Shown here: positions 7,927-16,249 of the stretch, in pieces | Layout: each line of letters starts with the position of its first letter | Position numbering within the stretch: the stretch's first letter is position 1 | NCBI RefSeq assembly: GCF_002938435.1 | Contig: NZ_POQT01000028.1 | Location: forward strand, 1 to 61,214 | DNA length: 61,214 nt | Direction: 5' to 3' | Source: Blastococcus saxobsidens | GTDB lineage: Bacteria > Actinomycetota > Actinomycetes > Mycobacteriales > Geodermatophilaceae | Notes under the pieces: model-generated | What the model saw: only the letters and a program-made list of their open reading frames with translations | Told to the model about the DNA's origin: nothing | Databases searched by the model: none | Made by a program: the position numbers and the translations under genes

Positions 7927-10368
7927 GTGCCCAGCCACGACGAGACCTCGCCCGTCGCGCCTCGGGCCGGCTCCGTGCGCCGACCGTCGCCCACCCGCTC
8001 GCGCAGCACGGGAGGCGGAGGAGCCGGCCGTCCACCGGTCCCACCCCGGCGTCCCGGCGCCGGCCGCGGTGGCACCAGCGCGTCCCGTGGCGGCACGACC
8101 GCTGCCCGCAGCGGCGGCACCGGCCGTCCGCCCGGCGCGAAGGCCGCCCCGTCCGCCAAGGGCAAGGCCCGCAGCACGAAGCAGCGCCGCAGACGCCGGA
8201 TGAAGATCGCCGCCGGCATCATGGGCGGGCTGCTGGCCCTGCTGGTCGTCTTCGTCGGGGTGGTCTACGCGAGCACGGAGGTGCCGAGCCCCGATTCGGT
8301 GTCGACCAAGCAGACCACGGTCCTCTACTACGGCGACGGCGTCACCGAGATGGCGCGGCTGGGCGACGAGAACCGCACCAACGTGCCGCTGGCGGAGATC
8401 AGCGAGCCCGCGCAGCGGGCGATCCTGGCTGCGGAGAACCGCAGCTTCTACTCCGACCCCGGGATCTCCTTCACCGGCATCGTGCGCGCGGCGTGGAACA
8501 ACCTCACCGGCGGCTCGACGCAGGGTGGCTCGACGATCACCCAGCAGTACGTCAAGAACGCCTTCCTGACGCAGGAGCAGACCTTCAGCCGCAAGTTCCA
8601 GGAGCTGTTCCTGGCCATCAAGCTCGACAACAACTTCTCGAAGGAGCAGATCCTCGAGAACTACCTCAACACCATCTACTACGGGCGCGGCGCCTACGGC
8701 ATCGAGGCCGCCGCCAACACGTACTTCGGCATCCCGGCCGCCGAGCTCACCGCCGAGCAGGGCGCCGTCCTGGCCGTCCTGGTCCGCAGCCCGTCCAGCT
8801 ACGACCCGGAGACCAACCCCGAGGGTGCGCAGGACCGCTGGGGCCTCGTGCTCGACGCCATGGTCGAAGAGGGCTGGCTGACCGACGCCGAGCGCGCCGC
8901 CGCGGTGTACCCGCCGGTGCTGCCCAAGACCGGCTCGGCCCTCGGCATGCCCGAGGGCCCGGAAGGCCACATCGTCACCCGGGTCATCTCCGAGCTCGCG
9001 GCGCGCGGCTACGACGAGCAGCAGATCAACGCCGGTGGCCTGCGGATCACCACGACGATCAGCAAGCCGGCGCAGGACGCCGCCGTCGCCAGCGTGGACG
9101 CGGTCATGGCCGGCGAGCCGGACAACCTCCGGCAGGCGTTGGTGGCCATCGACCCGCGCACCGGCGCGGTCGTGGCCTACCACGGTGGACGGGACGGCAC
9201 CGGCACCGACTACGCCCAGGCCAAGCGGCAGCCGGGTTCGTCGGTCAAGCCCTACGTGCTGGCCACCGCGCTGGAGCAGGGCATCGGGATCCAGGCCCGG
9301 CGCGACGGCAGCGACGACCAGACGTTCCCGGACCGCCCGGGCCAGCCGGTGGTCAACTCCGGGGGCGCCAACTGCCCCGCGTGCACGCTGACCGAGGCGA
9401 TCACGCGCTCGCTGAACACGACGTTCTACGGTCTCGCCTACGAGGTGGGCCCGGAGAACGTCCGGGACACCATCCTGGCGGCCACCGGGCTGCCGGACAC
9501 GTGGGGTGGGAGCGACTTCTTCGCCGGCAAGCGGACCCTGGCCGCCGGCAGCGGCGCCACCGGCTCCTCGATCGGCATCGGCGAGTACGAGATGCGGCCG
9601 ATCGACCAGGCGCAGGGCTTCGCGACCCTGGCCGCGGGCGGTACGCGGCGGGACGCGTACTTCGTCGCCAGGGTGACCGACAGCGAGGGCACCGTCCTGC
9701 TGGAGAACACCGGTGTGGCCGGCGAGCAGGTCCTGGCGGCCGACGTCGTCAACGACGTCACCGTCGCCACCAAGGGAGTGGCGTCCTACTCCCGTCGCGC
9801 GCTGGAGGGTGGGCGCGAGGTCGCCAGCAAGACCGGTACGCAGGGCCTCAACCGGACGGACAACTCCGACGCCTGGATGGTGGGCTACACCCCCTCCATC
9901 TCCACCGCGGTCTGGATCGGGTCCGACGAGCGCCAGCCGATCCGGACCGCCGGCGGCCAGATCGTCTACGGCTCGGGCCTGCCCGGGGCCATCTGGCAGC
10001 GGTTCATGAACGCCGTCCTCGCCGGCACGCCCGAGGAGGACTTGCCGGACAAGGCGCTGATCAAGGGGGACAGCGGCGAGGGCGTGCCCGAGCCGACCAC
10101 CGAGGCGCCTGCCCCGGTGACAACCCAGGCGCCGGTCACCACGACGGCCCCGGCTCCCCCCACCTCCTCGAGCCCGCCGAGGCCGGTCGACACGGACGGC
10201 GACGGGGTACCGGACGACCAGGACTTCGCTCCGAACGACCCGGCGGTCTCCACCCGGCCCTCCGAGTCGCCGGGTGCCGGCGGTGGCGGTGGCGGCAGGC
10301 CGAGCCCGCCGTCGGAGACGAACGCTCCGGGTGAACCCGGTCCGGTGCTGCCCCCACCCGGCGGCTGA
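7927..10368 (+). CDS. ponA: Bifunctional class A penicillin-binding protein
   Basis: A peptidoglycan glycosyltransferase/DD-transpeptidase of about 813 residues, anchored in the membrane and acting outside. It has a basic Ser/Gly/Arg-rich cytoplasmic tail (residues 1-90) and a membrane segment from about residue 92 (MKIAAGIMGGLLALLVVFV). The GT51 domain shows AAENRSFYSDPG and GGSTITQQYVKN. The transpeptidase has SSVK (Ser about 438), SLN and KTGT. The C-terminus is Pro/Thr-rich and includes DTDGDGVPDDQDFAPNDP, a thrombospondin type 3-like calcium-binding repeat. GTG at 7927 has AGGAAGG 9 nt upstream, and GTG at 7921 is an alternative. Equivalent to PonA1 (Rv0050) by gene order. Confidence 0.95.
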   Translation: MPSHDETSPVAPRAGSVRRPSPTRSRSTGGGGAGRPPVPPRRPGAGRGGTSASRGGTTAARSGGTGRPPGAKAAPSAKGKARSTKQRRRRRMKIAAGIMGGLLALLVVFVGVVYASTEVPSPDSVSTKQTTVLYYGDGVTEMARLGDENRTNVPLAEISEPAQRAILAAENRSFYSDPGISFTGIVRAAWNNLTGGSTQGGSTITQQYVKNAFLTQEQTFSRKFQELFLAIKLDNNFSKEQILENYLNTIYYGRGAYGIEAAANTYFGIPAAELTAEQGAVLAVLVRSPSSYDPETNPEGAQDRWGLVLDAMVEEGWLTDAERAAAVYPPVLPKTGSALGMPEGPEGHIVTRVISELAARGYDEQQINAGGLRITTTISKPAQDAAVASVDAVMAGEPDNLRQALVAIDPRTGAVVAYHGGRDGTGTDYAQAKRQPGSSVKPYVLATALEQGIGIQARRDGSDDQTFPDRPGQPVVNSGGANCPACTLTEAITRSLNTTFYGLAYEVGPENVRDTILAATGLPDTWGGSDFFAGKRTLAAGSGATGSSIGIGEYEMRPIDQAQGFATLAAGGTRRDAYFVARVTDSEGTVLLENTGVAGEQVLAADVVNDVTVATKGVASYSRRALEGGREVASKTGTQGLNRTDNSDAWMVGYTPSISTAVWIGSDERQPIRTAGGQIVYGSGLPGAIWQRFMNAVLAGTPEEDLPDKALIKGDSGEGVPEPTTEAPAPVTTQAPVTTTAPAPPTSSSPPRPVDTDGDGVPDDQDFAPNDPAVSTRPSESPGAGGGGGGRPSPPSETNAPGEPGPVLPPPGG

Positions 10369-10389
10369 CCGATCCCGCACACTGCTGGC

Positions 10390-11895
10390 ATGAGCAGCGC
10401 TCCCCCGGGCCCGTCCGCCACCGCGGACGGGCCCGTGGTGTCTGTGGGACCGGCCCCGGCGGACGACCGGCCCGACCGGGTGCTCCCGTCGTGGAGCGAT
10501 CCCGTCGTCGCCCAGGCCAGCGAGGCGGTGGGCGGGCCGTGGGGCCGGCACGGCGTCGTCGGCCGGGCCCTGTTCTGGACGCCGCTGCGCGTCTGCCTGC
10601 TCTTCGCCACGCTCGTGCTGGCCCTGGCGTGGATCAAGCAGGCGCCGTGCGCCGACGGGAACTGGGCCGGGCAACGCCAGTACACGCACCTCTGCTACTC
10701 CGACGCCGTGCCGCTGTTCGGTTCCTACGGGTTGGACGCCGGTGCGCAGCCGTACCTGGACGCCCGCGTGGAGTACCCGGTCCTGACCGGCGGGCTCATG
10801 GGGCTGGCCGCGACCGGGGCGCGGGGCTACGACGCCGCGGCCGGCGCCGTCGGTCTGCTGCCCGACCTGCCGCCGGTGGAGAGCTACTACGTCGTGACCT
10901 GCCTGCTGCTGTCCGTGCTCGGGCTGCTGCTGGTCCGCGCGGTGCTGGGGCTGGCCGGCCGGCGGCCGTGGGACGCGGCGATGGTCGGGCTCTCCCCGCT
11001 GCTGCTCTTCCACGCCTTCACGAACTGGGACCTGCTGGCGGTGACCCTGTCGACGTTCGGCCTCCTCGCCTGGGCCCGCTCCCGGCCGGTGCTCGCCGGC
11101 GTCCTGCTCGGCCTCGGCATCGCGGCGAAGTTCTACCCGCTGCTCCTGCTGGGCACCCTGTTCCTGCTCTGCCTGCGGACCGGCCGGCTGCGCACCTGGT
11201 GGCGGGCGGCGGGCGCCGCCGTGCTCGCCTGGGCAGCGGTGAACCTGCCGGTCGCCGTCGCGGCGCCGGAGAACTGGTCGTGGTTCTTCGTGTTCAGCCG
11301 TGAGCGCGGGGCCAACCCCGAGTCGATCTGGAACATGGCGATCCAGGCGTCGGGGGGGACCCTCTTCGACGGTCCGCTGTCCCCCGGCGAGGCGCCGGGG
11401 GCCCTCAACGCCGTCGTCACCGCGTCAGTGGTGCTCTTCGGTCTCGGGGTGGCCTGGCTGACCCTCGCGGCGCCGCTGCGGCCGCGGGTGCCGCAGATCG
11501 CGTTCCTGCTGCTGGCCGGGTTCCTGCTGCTGAACAAGGTGTGGAGCCCGCAGTTCTCGCTCTGGCTGCTGCCGCTGGCCGTGCTGGCCCGGCCCCGCTG
11601 GCGGTCGCTGCTGCTGTGGCAGGCCACCGAGGTCCTGGTGTGGGTCGTCACGATGCTGCACTACCTCGGGACGGCGAACCGCGGCCTCGACGTCGAGTGG
11701 TTCTTCCTCGGGGTCGGGCTGCGCGACGTCGCCGTCGTCGTGCTCATGGCGCTGGTCGTGCGGGACGTGCTCGCTCCCGACCGGGACGTGGTGCGGACGA
11801 GCTGGCCGGGCGTGGACGATCCGGCCGGCGGCGTCCTGGACCGTGCGCCCGACCGGTTCGCCGTTCCACGTGGAACGCGGCCGGCCCGGCGTTAG
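10390..11895 (+). CDS. GT87-type polyprenol-linked glycosyltransferase, membrane protein
   Basis: A 501-residue protein with about 10 hydrophobic helices, resembling the DUF2029/GT87 mannosyltransferase family, which uses polyprenyl-phosphate mannose on the outer membrane face. The region YLDARVEYPVLTGG after the first helix carries the acidic residues expected in the first extracytoplasmic loop of GT-C enzymes. LGLGIAAKFYPLLLLG is another conserved block. It follows ponA by 21 nt on the same strand, as Rv0051 follows Rv0050. The donor and acceptor are not known here. A parS-like palindrome is embedded at 11863-11876 near the 3' end. Confidence 0.83.
   Translation: MSSAPPGPSATADGPVVSVGPAPADDRPDRVLPSWSDPVVAQASEAVGGPWGRHGVVGRALFWTPLRVCLLFATLVLALAWIKQAPCADGNWAGQRQYTHLCYSDAVPLFGSYGLDAGAQPYLDARVEYPVLTGGLMGLAATGARGYDAAAGAVGLLPDLPPVESYYVVTCLLLSVLGLLLVRAVLGLAGRRPWDAAMVGLSPLLLFHAFTNWDLLAVTLSTFGLLAWARSRPVLAGVLLGLGIAAKFYPLLLLGTLFLLCLRTGRLRTWWRAAGAAVLAWAAVNLPVAVAAPENWSWFFVFSRERGANPESIWNMAIQASGGTLFDGPLSPGEAPGALNAVVTASVVLFGLGVAWLTLAAPLRPRVPQIAFLLLAGFLLLNKVWSPQFSLWLLPLAVLARPRWRSLLLWQATEVLVWVVTMLHYLGTANRGLDVEWFFLGVGLRDVAVVVLMALVVRDVLAPDRDVVRTSWPGVDDPAGGVLDRAPDRFAVPRGTRPARR
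11863..11876. promoter_or_regulatory. parS-like ParB-binding site, copy 2
   Basis: Perfect GTTCCACGTGGAAC within the last codons of the GT87 gene. Confidence 0.75.
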
Positions 11896-11918
11896 GGCCC
11901 GGCCCGCACCCCGCGTCA

Positions 11919-12731
11919 TCAGGCGAGGGCGGCGCGCAGCAGCCCGATCTCCCCGGCGTGGTCGGCGGCGTCGCCCGGCGTCTCCAGCACGACGGGGCAG
12001 TCGGCGGCACGGGCGACCTCCACCAGGAGCTCGGTCGGGATCTCCCCCGCGGCGAGCGGCGCGTGCCGGTCACGGCTGGAACCGGCCGGGTCGCGGCTGT
12101 TGTTCAGGTGCACGAGGTCGATGCGCCCGGTGACCGCCCGGACGTCGGCGACCACGGTGGCGAGGTCCCAGCCGGCGGCCCAGGCATGGCAGGTGTCCAG
12201 GACGAACCCGGCCCCGAACTCCCCGACCGCGTCCCAGAGCCGGGCGAGCGCGTCGAGGTCCCGGGCCATCGCGTTGCCGCCACCGGCGGTGTTCTCGATC
12301 AGCACCGGCACCGGGAACCCGCCCTCGTCGGCCTGCCGGGCGAAGGTCTTGCGCCAGTTGTCGGCACCCGCGACCGGGTCGTCGGCGGCGAGGACGTGCC
12401 CGCCGTGCACCACCAGCCCGCGCGCCCCGACGTCGGCGGCCGCCCGCGCGTGGGCGCCCAGCAGCTTGCGGCTCGGGATGCGGATGCGGTTGTTCGTCGT
12501 CGCCACGTTCAGGACGTACGGCGCGTGCACGTGGACGGCCAGGCCGGAGGCGCGCAGCGCGTCGGCGTCCGGCCTGGGCTTCGGCGCCTTCCAGCCCTGC
12601 GGATCGGCGAGGAAGACCTGCACCCCGTCGGCGTCCATCTCCGCCGCCCGGGCCACCGGACCGCCGCGGTCGAGCTCGCCGTCGTCGGTGAGACCTGGCC
12701 CCACGTGTACGCCGATCGAGTGCGAACGCAT
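11919..12731 (-). CDS. nfo: Deoxyribonuclease IV / AP endonuclease family 2
   Basis: A 270-residue TIM-barrel endonuclease of the Nfo family, which cuts DNA at abasic sites in base excision repair. Metal-ligand blocks are HVHAPYVLN, VVHGGH, LIENTAGGGNAM, FVLDTCHAWAAG, HLNNSRDPAGSSRDRHAPL and VLETPG, all in the family order. The start at 12731 (MRSHSIGVHVG) has GGAG 8 nt upstream. An ATG six codons further upstream is in frame and possible. It is convergent with the GT87 gene and divergent from the surface-protein gene. Confidence 0.9.
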   Translation of the reverse strand: MRSHSIGVHVGPGLTDDGELDRGGPVARAAEMDADGVQVFLADPQGWKAPKPRPDADALRASGLAVHVHAPYVLNVATTNNRIRIPSRKLLGAHARAAADVGARGLVVHGGHVLAADDPVAGADNWRKTFARQADEGGFPVPVLIENTAGGGNAMARDLDALARLWDAVGEFGAGFVLDTCHAWAAGWDLATVVADVRAVTGRIDLVHLNNSRDPAGSSRDRHAPLAAGEIPTELLVEVARAADCPVVLETPGDAADHAGEIGLLRAALA

Positions 12732-12855
12732 GCGCGCAGCTCCATCCATGATCAGTTCGAGGTTTACCCGTATCGCCTGCGTCACATCATCGTTGAAGAT
12801 CGTGACGGGGGTTACTCGCCGGTAGTGGTGTGACGTGACGTGGAGGTAGCAGAAC

Positions 12856-13896
12856 ATGGCAACGGGTCGCATCCGTCGCTCAGCCCGTCGGGGCCTCGGT
12901 CTGGCCGTGCTGGCCTGGCTGGGCGTCGCCGCATCCTCGGTCCTCCTGGCGCCCGGCGCCGCGGCCGCCCCCACCGCGACGATCGAGATCAGGAACGTGA
13001 CGCCCCCCGTCGCCAGCGTGGACTCCGGCGGCACCGTGACGTTCGTGAACAAGATCCCGGCGGAGAACCGTGGCGGCATCTCCATCCCGCTGCCGCTGGG
13101 CAACGTCGCGGTCGGCGCCACGGTCTACACCGACGTCTCGCTGAACTTCTTCGGTCAGCTGCGGGACCTCCAGCCCGAGCAGAGCACCTCGTGGCAGTTC
13201 ACCGCCCCGGCGACCACCGGCACGATCACCTACACGTACCGCGTGGTGCCGCAGGCGAACCTGCCGCTCGGTGTCAGCACCCAGCAGGTGGTCGACACCG
13301 TCCTCGGGTCGCTCCCGGCGCTTCCCGCCCCGACGCCCTACGTCGTGCAGACGATCGCCCCCCAGCTCCCCAACCTGCCCAGCGTCGGCGTGCCGCAGCT
13401 GCCCCAGGTGAACGTGTCGGTGCCCGGCGTCACCCCGCCGGTCGACCCGGGCACCGACGGCCCGCCGGTCGGCAACCCGCCGCCCGCTCCCGAGCAGCAG
13501 CCGCAGGGGCGGGACGTGGCGGAGGTGGGCGACGCCTACCGGTACCCGGTCGGCAGCGGCCTGGCGATGGGCCCCGGCGCCCGCGCCGCGATCGCGGCGT
13601 TCGACCCCGCCCGCTTCGGCGCCGCCAGCGGCAGCTTCGCCGCCGCCGACCGGGCCGGGTCCGGCTCCGGGTCCGGTGGCCTGGCCGGTTCCTACGACGG
13701 CGCGTCGGTGCCGGTCTTCGGCCAGCTGGCCGGCCTGGACGGGACCACGCTGGACGCCGACAGCACCGAGACCGTCAGCGCCTCGGAGGCCCAGCCGGTC
13801 ACCCTCCCGGCCGCGGCGCTGGCCGCCGTGGTCGCGCTGGCCGCCGTCACCGCGGCACTGGTCCGCACGCACCAGGCGGCTCGCGAGAACCGCTGA
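12856..13896 (+). CDS. Secreted, probably surface-anchored protein with cupredoxin-like N-terminal domain
   Basis: A 346-residue protein with a signal peptide (RRGLGLAVLAWLGVAASSVLL...GAAAAPTA). A beta-rich domain follows with SVDSGGTVTFVNK and TITYTYRV, resembling plastocyanin/cupredoxin folds. The mature protein has no Cys or His in the expected places, so copper binding is unlikely. A Pro-rich middle, a Gly/Ser-rich stretch and a C-terminal membrane helix (LPAAALAAVVALAAVTAALV) with a short basic tail come next. The start ATG 12856 has GGAGGT about 7 nt upstream. Function is not known. It sits between nfo and the rpsF operon. Confidence 0.75.
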   Translation: MATGRIRRSARRGLGLAVLAWLGVAASSVLLAPGAAAAPTATIEIRNVTPPVASVDSGGTVTFVNKIPAENRGGISIPLPLGNVAVGATVYTDVSLNFFGQLRDLQPEQSTSWQFTAPATTGTITYTYRVVPQANLPLGVSTQQVVDTVLGSLPALPAPTPYVVQTIAPQLPNLPSVGVPQLPQVNVSVPGVTPPVDPGTDGPPVGNPPPAPEQQPQGRDVAEVGDAYRYPVGSGLAMGPGARAAIAAFDPARFGAASGSFAAADRAGSGSGSGGLAGSYDGASVPVFGQLAGLDGTTLDADSTETVSASEAQPVTLPAAALAAVVALAAVTAALVRTHQAARENR

Positions 13897-14115
13897 CGCA
13901 CCGATCCACGCTCCCGGTCACGGCCGCCGTCCCCTCGGGGGCCGGCGGCCGCGGTCGTCCACGAAGAGCCCGTGGACGGCGCCGGAGGGCATCGTCCGGC
14001 GCGCTGGTAGCCTGAACCCGCGCGTTCTGGCAGCAGCCGGGGCGCGCGACGCATGTACGACCCTCCTGCTGCAGATCCCCTGCAGCCGCTGAGACCAGAG
14101 GAGGTGGGGTTCTCC
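13897..14115 (+). promoter_or_regulatory. rpsF operon promoter and leader region
   Basis: A 219-nt non-coding stretch before rpsF. A possible -10 box TAGCCT lies at 14008-14013. In the leader, a 7-bp hairpin GCTGCAG-ATCCC-CTGCAGC at 14068-14086 is followed directly by CCG. An S6:S18-binding leader motif controls this operon in many bacteria, and the hairpin could be part of one. The match was judged by eye and is weak. Confidence 0.3.
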
Positions 14116-14403
14116 GTGCGCAATTACGAACTGATGGTCATCCTCGACCCCGATCTCGAGGAGCGCACGATCGCGCCCTCGCTCGACCGGTTCCTGACCG
14201 TCGTCACCAACTCCGGTGGCACCGTCAAGACCGAGATCTGGGGGCGTCGCCGGATGGCTTACGAGATCAAGAAGCAGGTCGAGGGCATCTACGCCATCAT
14301 CGACATCCAGGCTGAGCCTGCCGCGGTCGCCGAGCTCGACCGCCAGCTCAACCTGAACGAGTCGGTGCTCCGCACGAAGCTGATGCGCCCCGAGGTCCAC
14401 TGA
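14116..14403 (+). CDS. rpsF: 30S ribosomal protein S6
   Basis: A 95-residue S6 protein of the small subunit platform, which pairs with S18. [14 protein letters not shown] at the start and [17 protein letters not shown] are family signatures. GTG at 14116 is chosen because AGGAGGTGGGG lies 6-8 nt upstream. An in-frame ATG at 14053 would add a non-conserved extension. First gene of rpsF-ssb-rpsR-rplI, with 2 nt to ssb. Confidence 0.97.
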   Translation: MRNYELMVILDPDLEERTIAPSLDRFLTVVTNSGGTVKTEIWGRRRMAYEIKKQVEGIYAIIDIQAEPAAVAELDRQLNLNESVLRTKLMRPEVH

Positions 14404-14405
14404 CC

Positions 14406-14891
14406 ATGGCCGGCGAGACCGTCATCACCGTCATCGGCAACCTGACCGCCGATCCGGAGCTGCGCTTCACGCCGTCCGGCGCTGCCGTCGCCAACTTCAC
14501 CGTGGCGTCGACGCCGCGGACGTTCGACCGGCAGTCGCAGGAGTGGAAGGACGGCGAAGCGCTGTTCCTCCGCTGCAACGTCTGGCGCCAGGCCGCGGAG
14601 AACGTGGCCGAGTCGCTGACCCGTGGTTCCCGCGTCATCGTCAGCGGTCGCCTGAAGCAGCGTTCCTTCGACACGAAGGAAGGCGAGAAGCGCACCGTCA
14701 TCGAGCTGGAGGTCGACGAGATCGGCCCCTCGCTGCGCTACGCCACCGCGAAGGTCACCAAGGCCTCCCGCGGTGAGGGCGGCGGCGGCTTCGGTGGCGG
14801 CGGCGGCTTCTCCGGCGGCGGCGGTGGCGGCGGCGGGGCGAGCGACCCCTGGTCGACGCCTGCCGGTCCGTCCGACGAACCGCCGTTCTGA
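14406..14891 (+). CDS. ssb: Single-stranded DNA-binding protein
   Basis: A 161-residue SSB. It has an N-terminal OB fold ([25 protein letters not shown], then [21 protein letters not shown] and [12 protein letters not shown]). A Gly-rich linker from about residue 120 and an acidic tip ending DEPPF recruit repair and replication partners. It starts 2 nt after rpsF, so the two are translationally linked. Repeat E4 begins at its stop codon and separates it from rpsR. Confidence 0.97.
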   Translation: MAGETVITVIGNLTADPELRFTPSGAAVANFTVASTPRTFDRQSQEWKDGEALFLRCNVWRQAAENVAESLTRGSRVIVSGRLKQRSFDTKEGEKRTVIELEVDEIGPSLRYATAKVTKASRGEGGGGFGGGGGFSGGGGGGGGASDPWSTPAGPSDEPPF

Positions 14892-14949
14892 AAGAGGACC
14901 CCGTCCTCCTCACCCCTCGCACGCTCGGGGCGAGCCTCTGGACGGGGCC
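14889..14949 (+). repeat. Intergenic hairpin repeat, copy E4, starting at the ssb stop codon
   Basis: Begins with the ssb TGA (TGAAAGAGGACC) and contains CCCGTCC, CACCCCTCGCACGCTCGGGG and GGACGGGGCC. Outer arms GGACCCCGTCC and GGACGGGGCC pair. It lies inside the ribosomal protein operon, between ssb and rpsR, so it may attenuate or stabilise rather than fully terminate. Confidence 0.6.
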
Positions 14950-14989
14950 ATCCGTACTTCCCTGAACCATTCGTATCTGGAGAACTCCG

Positions 14990-15226
14990 GTGCCCAAGCC
15001 TCCCGTTCGCAAGCCCAAGAAGAAGGTCTGCCAGTTCTGCAAGGACAAGGCGACCTACATCGACTACAAGGACACGACCCTGCTGCGGAAGTTCATCTCC
15101 GACCGCGGCAAGATCCGTGCCCGCCGCGTCAGCGGCAACTGCAGCCAGCACCAGCGTGACGTCGCCACGGCCGTGAAGAACAGCCGCGAGATGGCACTGC
15201 TGCCCTACACCTCGACGGCGCGCTGA
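14990..15226 (+). CDS. rpsR: 30S ribosomal protein S18, zinc-binding form
   Basis: A 78-residue S18. It keeps a Cys set (VCQFC near residue 14, then GNC near residue 50), the zinc-ribbon C+ form that actinobacteria often pair with a Cys-free paralogue made under zinc starvation. [21 protein letters not shown] is the core signature. It starts at GTG 14990 with GGAG about 6 nt upstream, and rplI follows after 2 nt. Confidence 0.96.
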   Translation: MPKPPVRKPKKKVCQFCKDKATYIDYKDTTLLRKFISDRGKIRARRVSGNCSQHQRDVATAVKNSREMALLPYTSTAR

Positions 15227-15228
15227 TC

Positions 15229-15684
15229 ATGAGCACGATGAAGCTGATCCTCACGCAGGAGGTCACCGGTCTCGGGTCCTCCGGCGACACCGTCGAGGTC
15301 AAGGGCGGCTACGGCCGCAACTACCTCCTGCCCCGCGGGCTGGCCATCCAGGCCACCCGGGGTGCCGAGAAGCAGGTCGAGTCCCTGCGCCGGGCGCGTG
15401 CCGCCCGCGACGTGCGGTCCCTCGAGGAGGCGCAGGCCGTGGCCGGTCGCCTCAACGGGCTGACCGTGCGCGTGCCGGCCCGCGCCGGTGACGGTGGCCG
15501 CCTGTTCGGGCGGGTCACCACCGCCGACGTCGCCGCCGCGGTCACGGCCGCCGGTGGCCCGGAGCTCGACCGTCGCCGGATCGAGCTGCCCAGCAGCATC
15601 AAGACCACGGGTCAGCACACCGTCACCGTGCGGGTGCACCCCGAGGTCGCCTCCCGGCTGACGATCGACGTCGTCGCCGGCTGA
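15229..15684 (+). CDS. rplI: 50S ribosomal protein L9
   Basis: A 151-residue L9. The N-terminal domain reads [21 protein letters not shown] followed by [15 protein letters not shown], the family hallmark. A central helix ([23 protein letters not shown]) leads to the C-terminal rRNA-binding domain with [10 protein letters not shown]. An ATG three codons in (MKLIL) is an alternative start that matches most L9 proteins. Last gene of the operon, followed by a strong hairpin. Confidence 0.96.
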   Translation: MSTMKLILTQEVTGLGSSGDTVEVKGGYGRNYLLPRGLAIQATRGAEKQVESLRRARAARDVRSLEEAQAVAGRLNGLTVRVPARAGDGGRLFGRVTTADVAAAVTAAGGPELDRRRIELPSSIKTTGQHTVTVRVHPEVASRLTIDVVAG

Positions 15685-15720
15685 ACCCGCTGAGCGCGCC
15701 CTGGGCGCGCGATGCGTCCC

Positions 15721-15754
15721 CGAGGGGCGTCGGACTCCGGTCCGGCGCCCCTCG
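15721..15754 (+). terminator. Terminator of the rpsF-ssb-rpsR-rplI operon
   Basis: 15-bp hairpin CGAGGGGCGTCGGAC / GTCCGGCGCCCCTCG with one G-T pair and a 4-nt loop, 37 nt after the rplI stop. Confidence 0.75.
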
Positions 15755-16249
15755 TGGCGTCTCACGGGCCTGGGGGGGCCTCTCCGGCACCGGCGCCGGC
15801 CCGTACCGAGCCCGTGCCGCAGAGGGCCGTCCCCGGGGTGCGTGCTGGTCGCGGGCGCCGTCCGGTGCACCCGTGTGACTCGTGGTGCGTGCCGCAAAAA
15901 ATGTCGGTGACTATTTCCGGTCCACAGCTGCGGGACGGCGTCGCCGCAGGTCGGAGCGGGGATGACCGGTCCCGCACGCCGGCCGTCCCCCGGTCCGTCC
16001 ACATGTCGACAGGCGTCCGTCCACCGACTTGTCCACAAGTTGTGCAGATCGACGTGCACACCGGTGGTGGACTCCGGCCGCCCGCCTTCCCTAACGTCCT
16101 CCCCAGCCACCGGAACACGGGACTGTCGGTCCCCTGCGGTAGGCATGGACCGAACACACGTTCGGTCCGGCGCAGCCCGCCGAGCTCGCGTACTTCCCCT
16201 GCGCGCGGTGGTGTCGTGGGCGCGCCCGCAAGGAGATGGAGGTACCCCC
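15755..16249 (+). promoter_or_regulatory. dnaB upstream region with DnaA-box-like cluster
   Basis: About 490 nt without a gene. One perfect TTGTCCACA box lies at 16029-16037 inside ACTTGTCCACAAGT. Near-matches are CGGTCCACA (15918-15926), CCGTCCACA (15995-16003), CCGTCCACC (16017-16025) and TTGTGCAGA (16040-16048). A short AT-rich patch (GCAAAAAATGTC, about 15893) is present. A LexA-type box is listed separately. It may be the dnaB control region or a DnaA-titrating site. It is not the usual dnaA-dnaN oriC context. Confidence 0.4.
16147..16168. promoter_or_regulatory. LexA (SOS) box candidate upstream of dnaB
   Basis: Perfect 9-bp inverted repeat GGACCGAAC-ACAC-GTTCGGTCC. Its core GAAC-N4-GTTC is the Gram-positive/actinobacterial LexA operator pattern. 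It lies 82 nt before the dnaB GTG. Confidence 0.6.

Noticed and set aside
7909..11013. 1034-residue reverse-strand open frame
   Set aside because: Antisense shadow of ponA and the GT87 gene; Arg/His/Gly-rich composition typical of high-GC complements, with no domains.
15755..16249. Chromosomal origin oriC
   Set aside because: Only one exact DnaA box, no dnaA or dnaN beside it, and little AT-rich DNA; kept only as a DnaA-box-like cluster.
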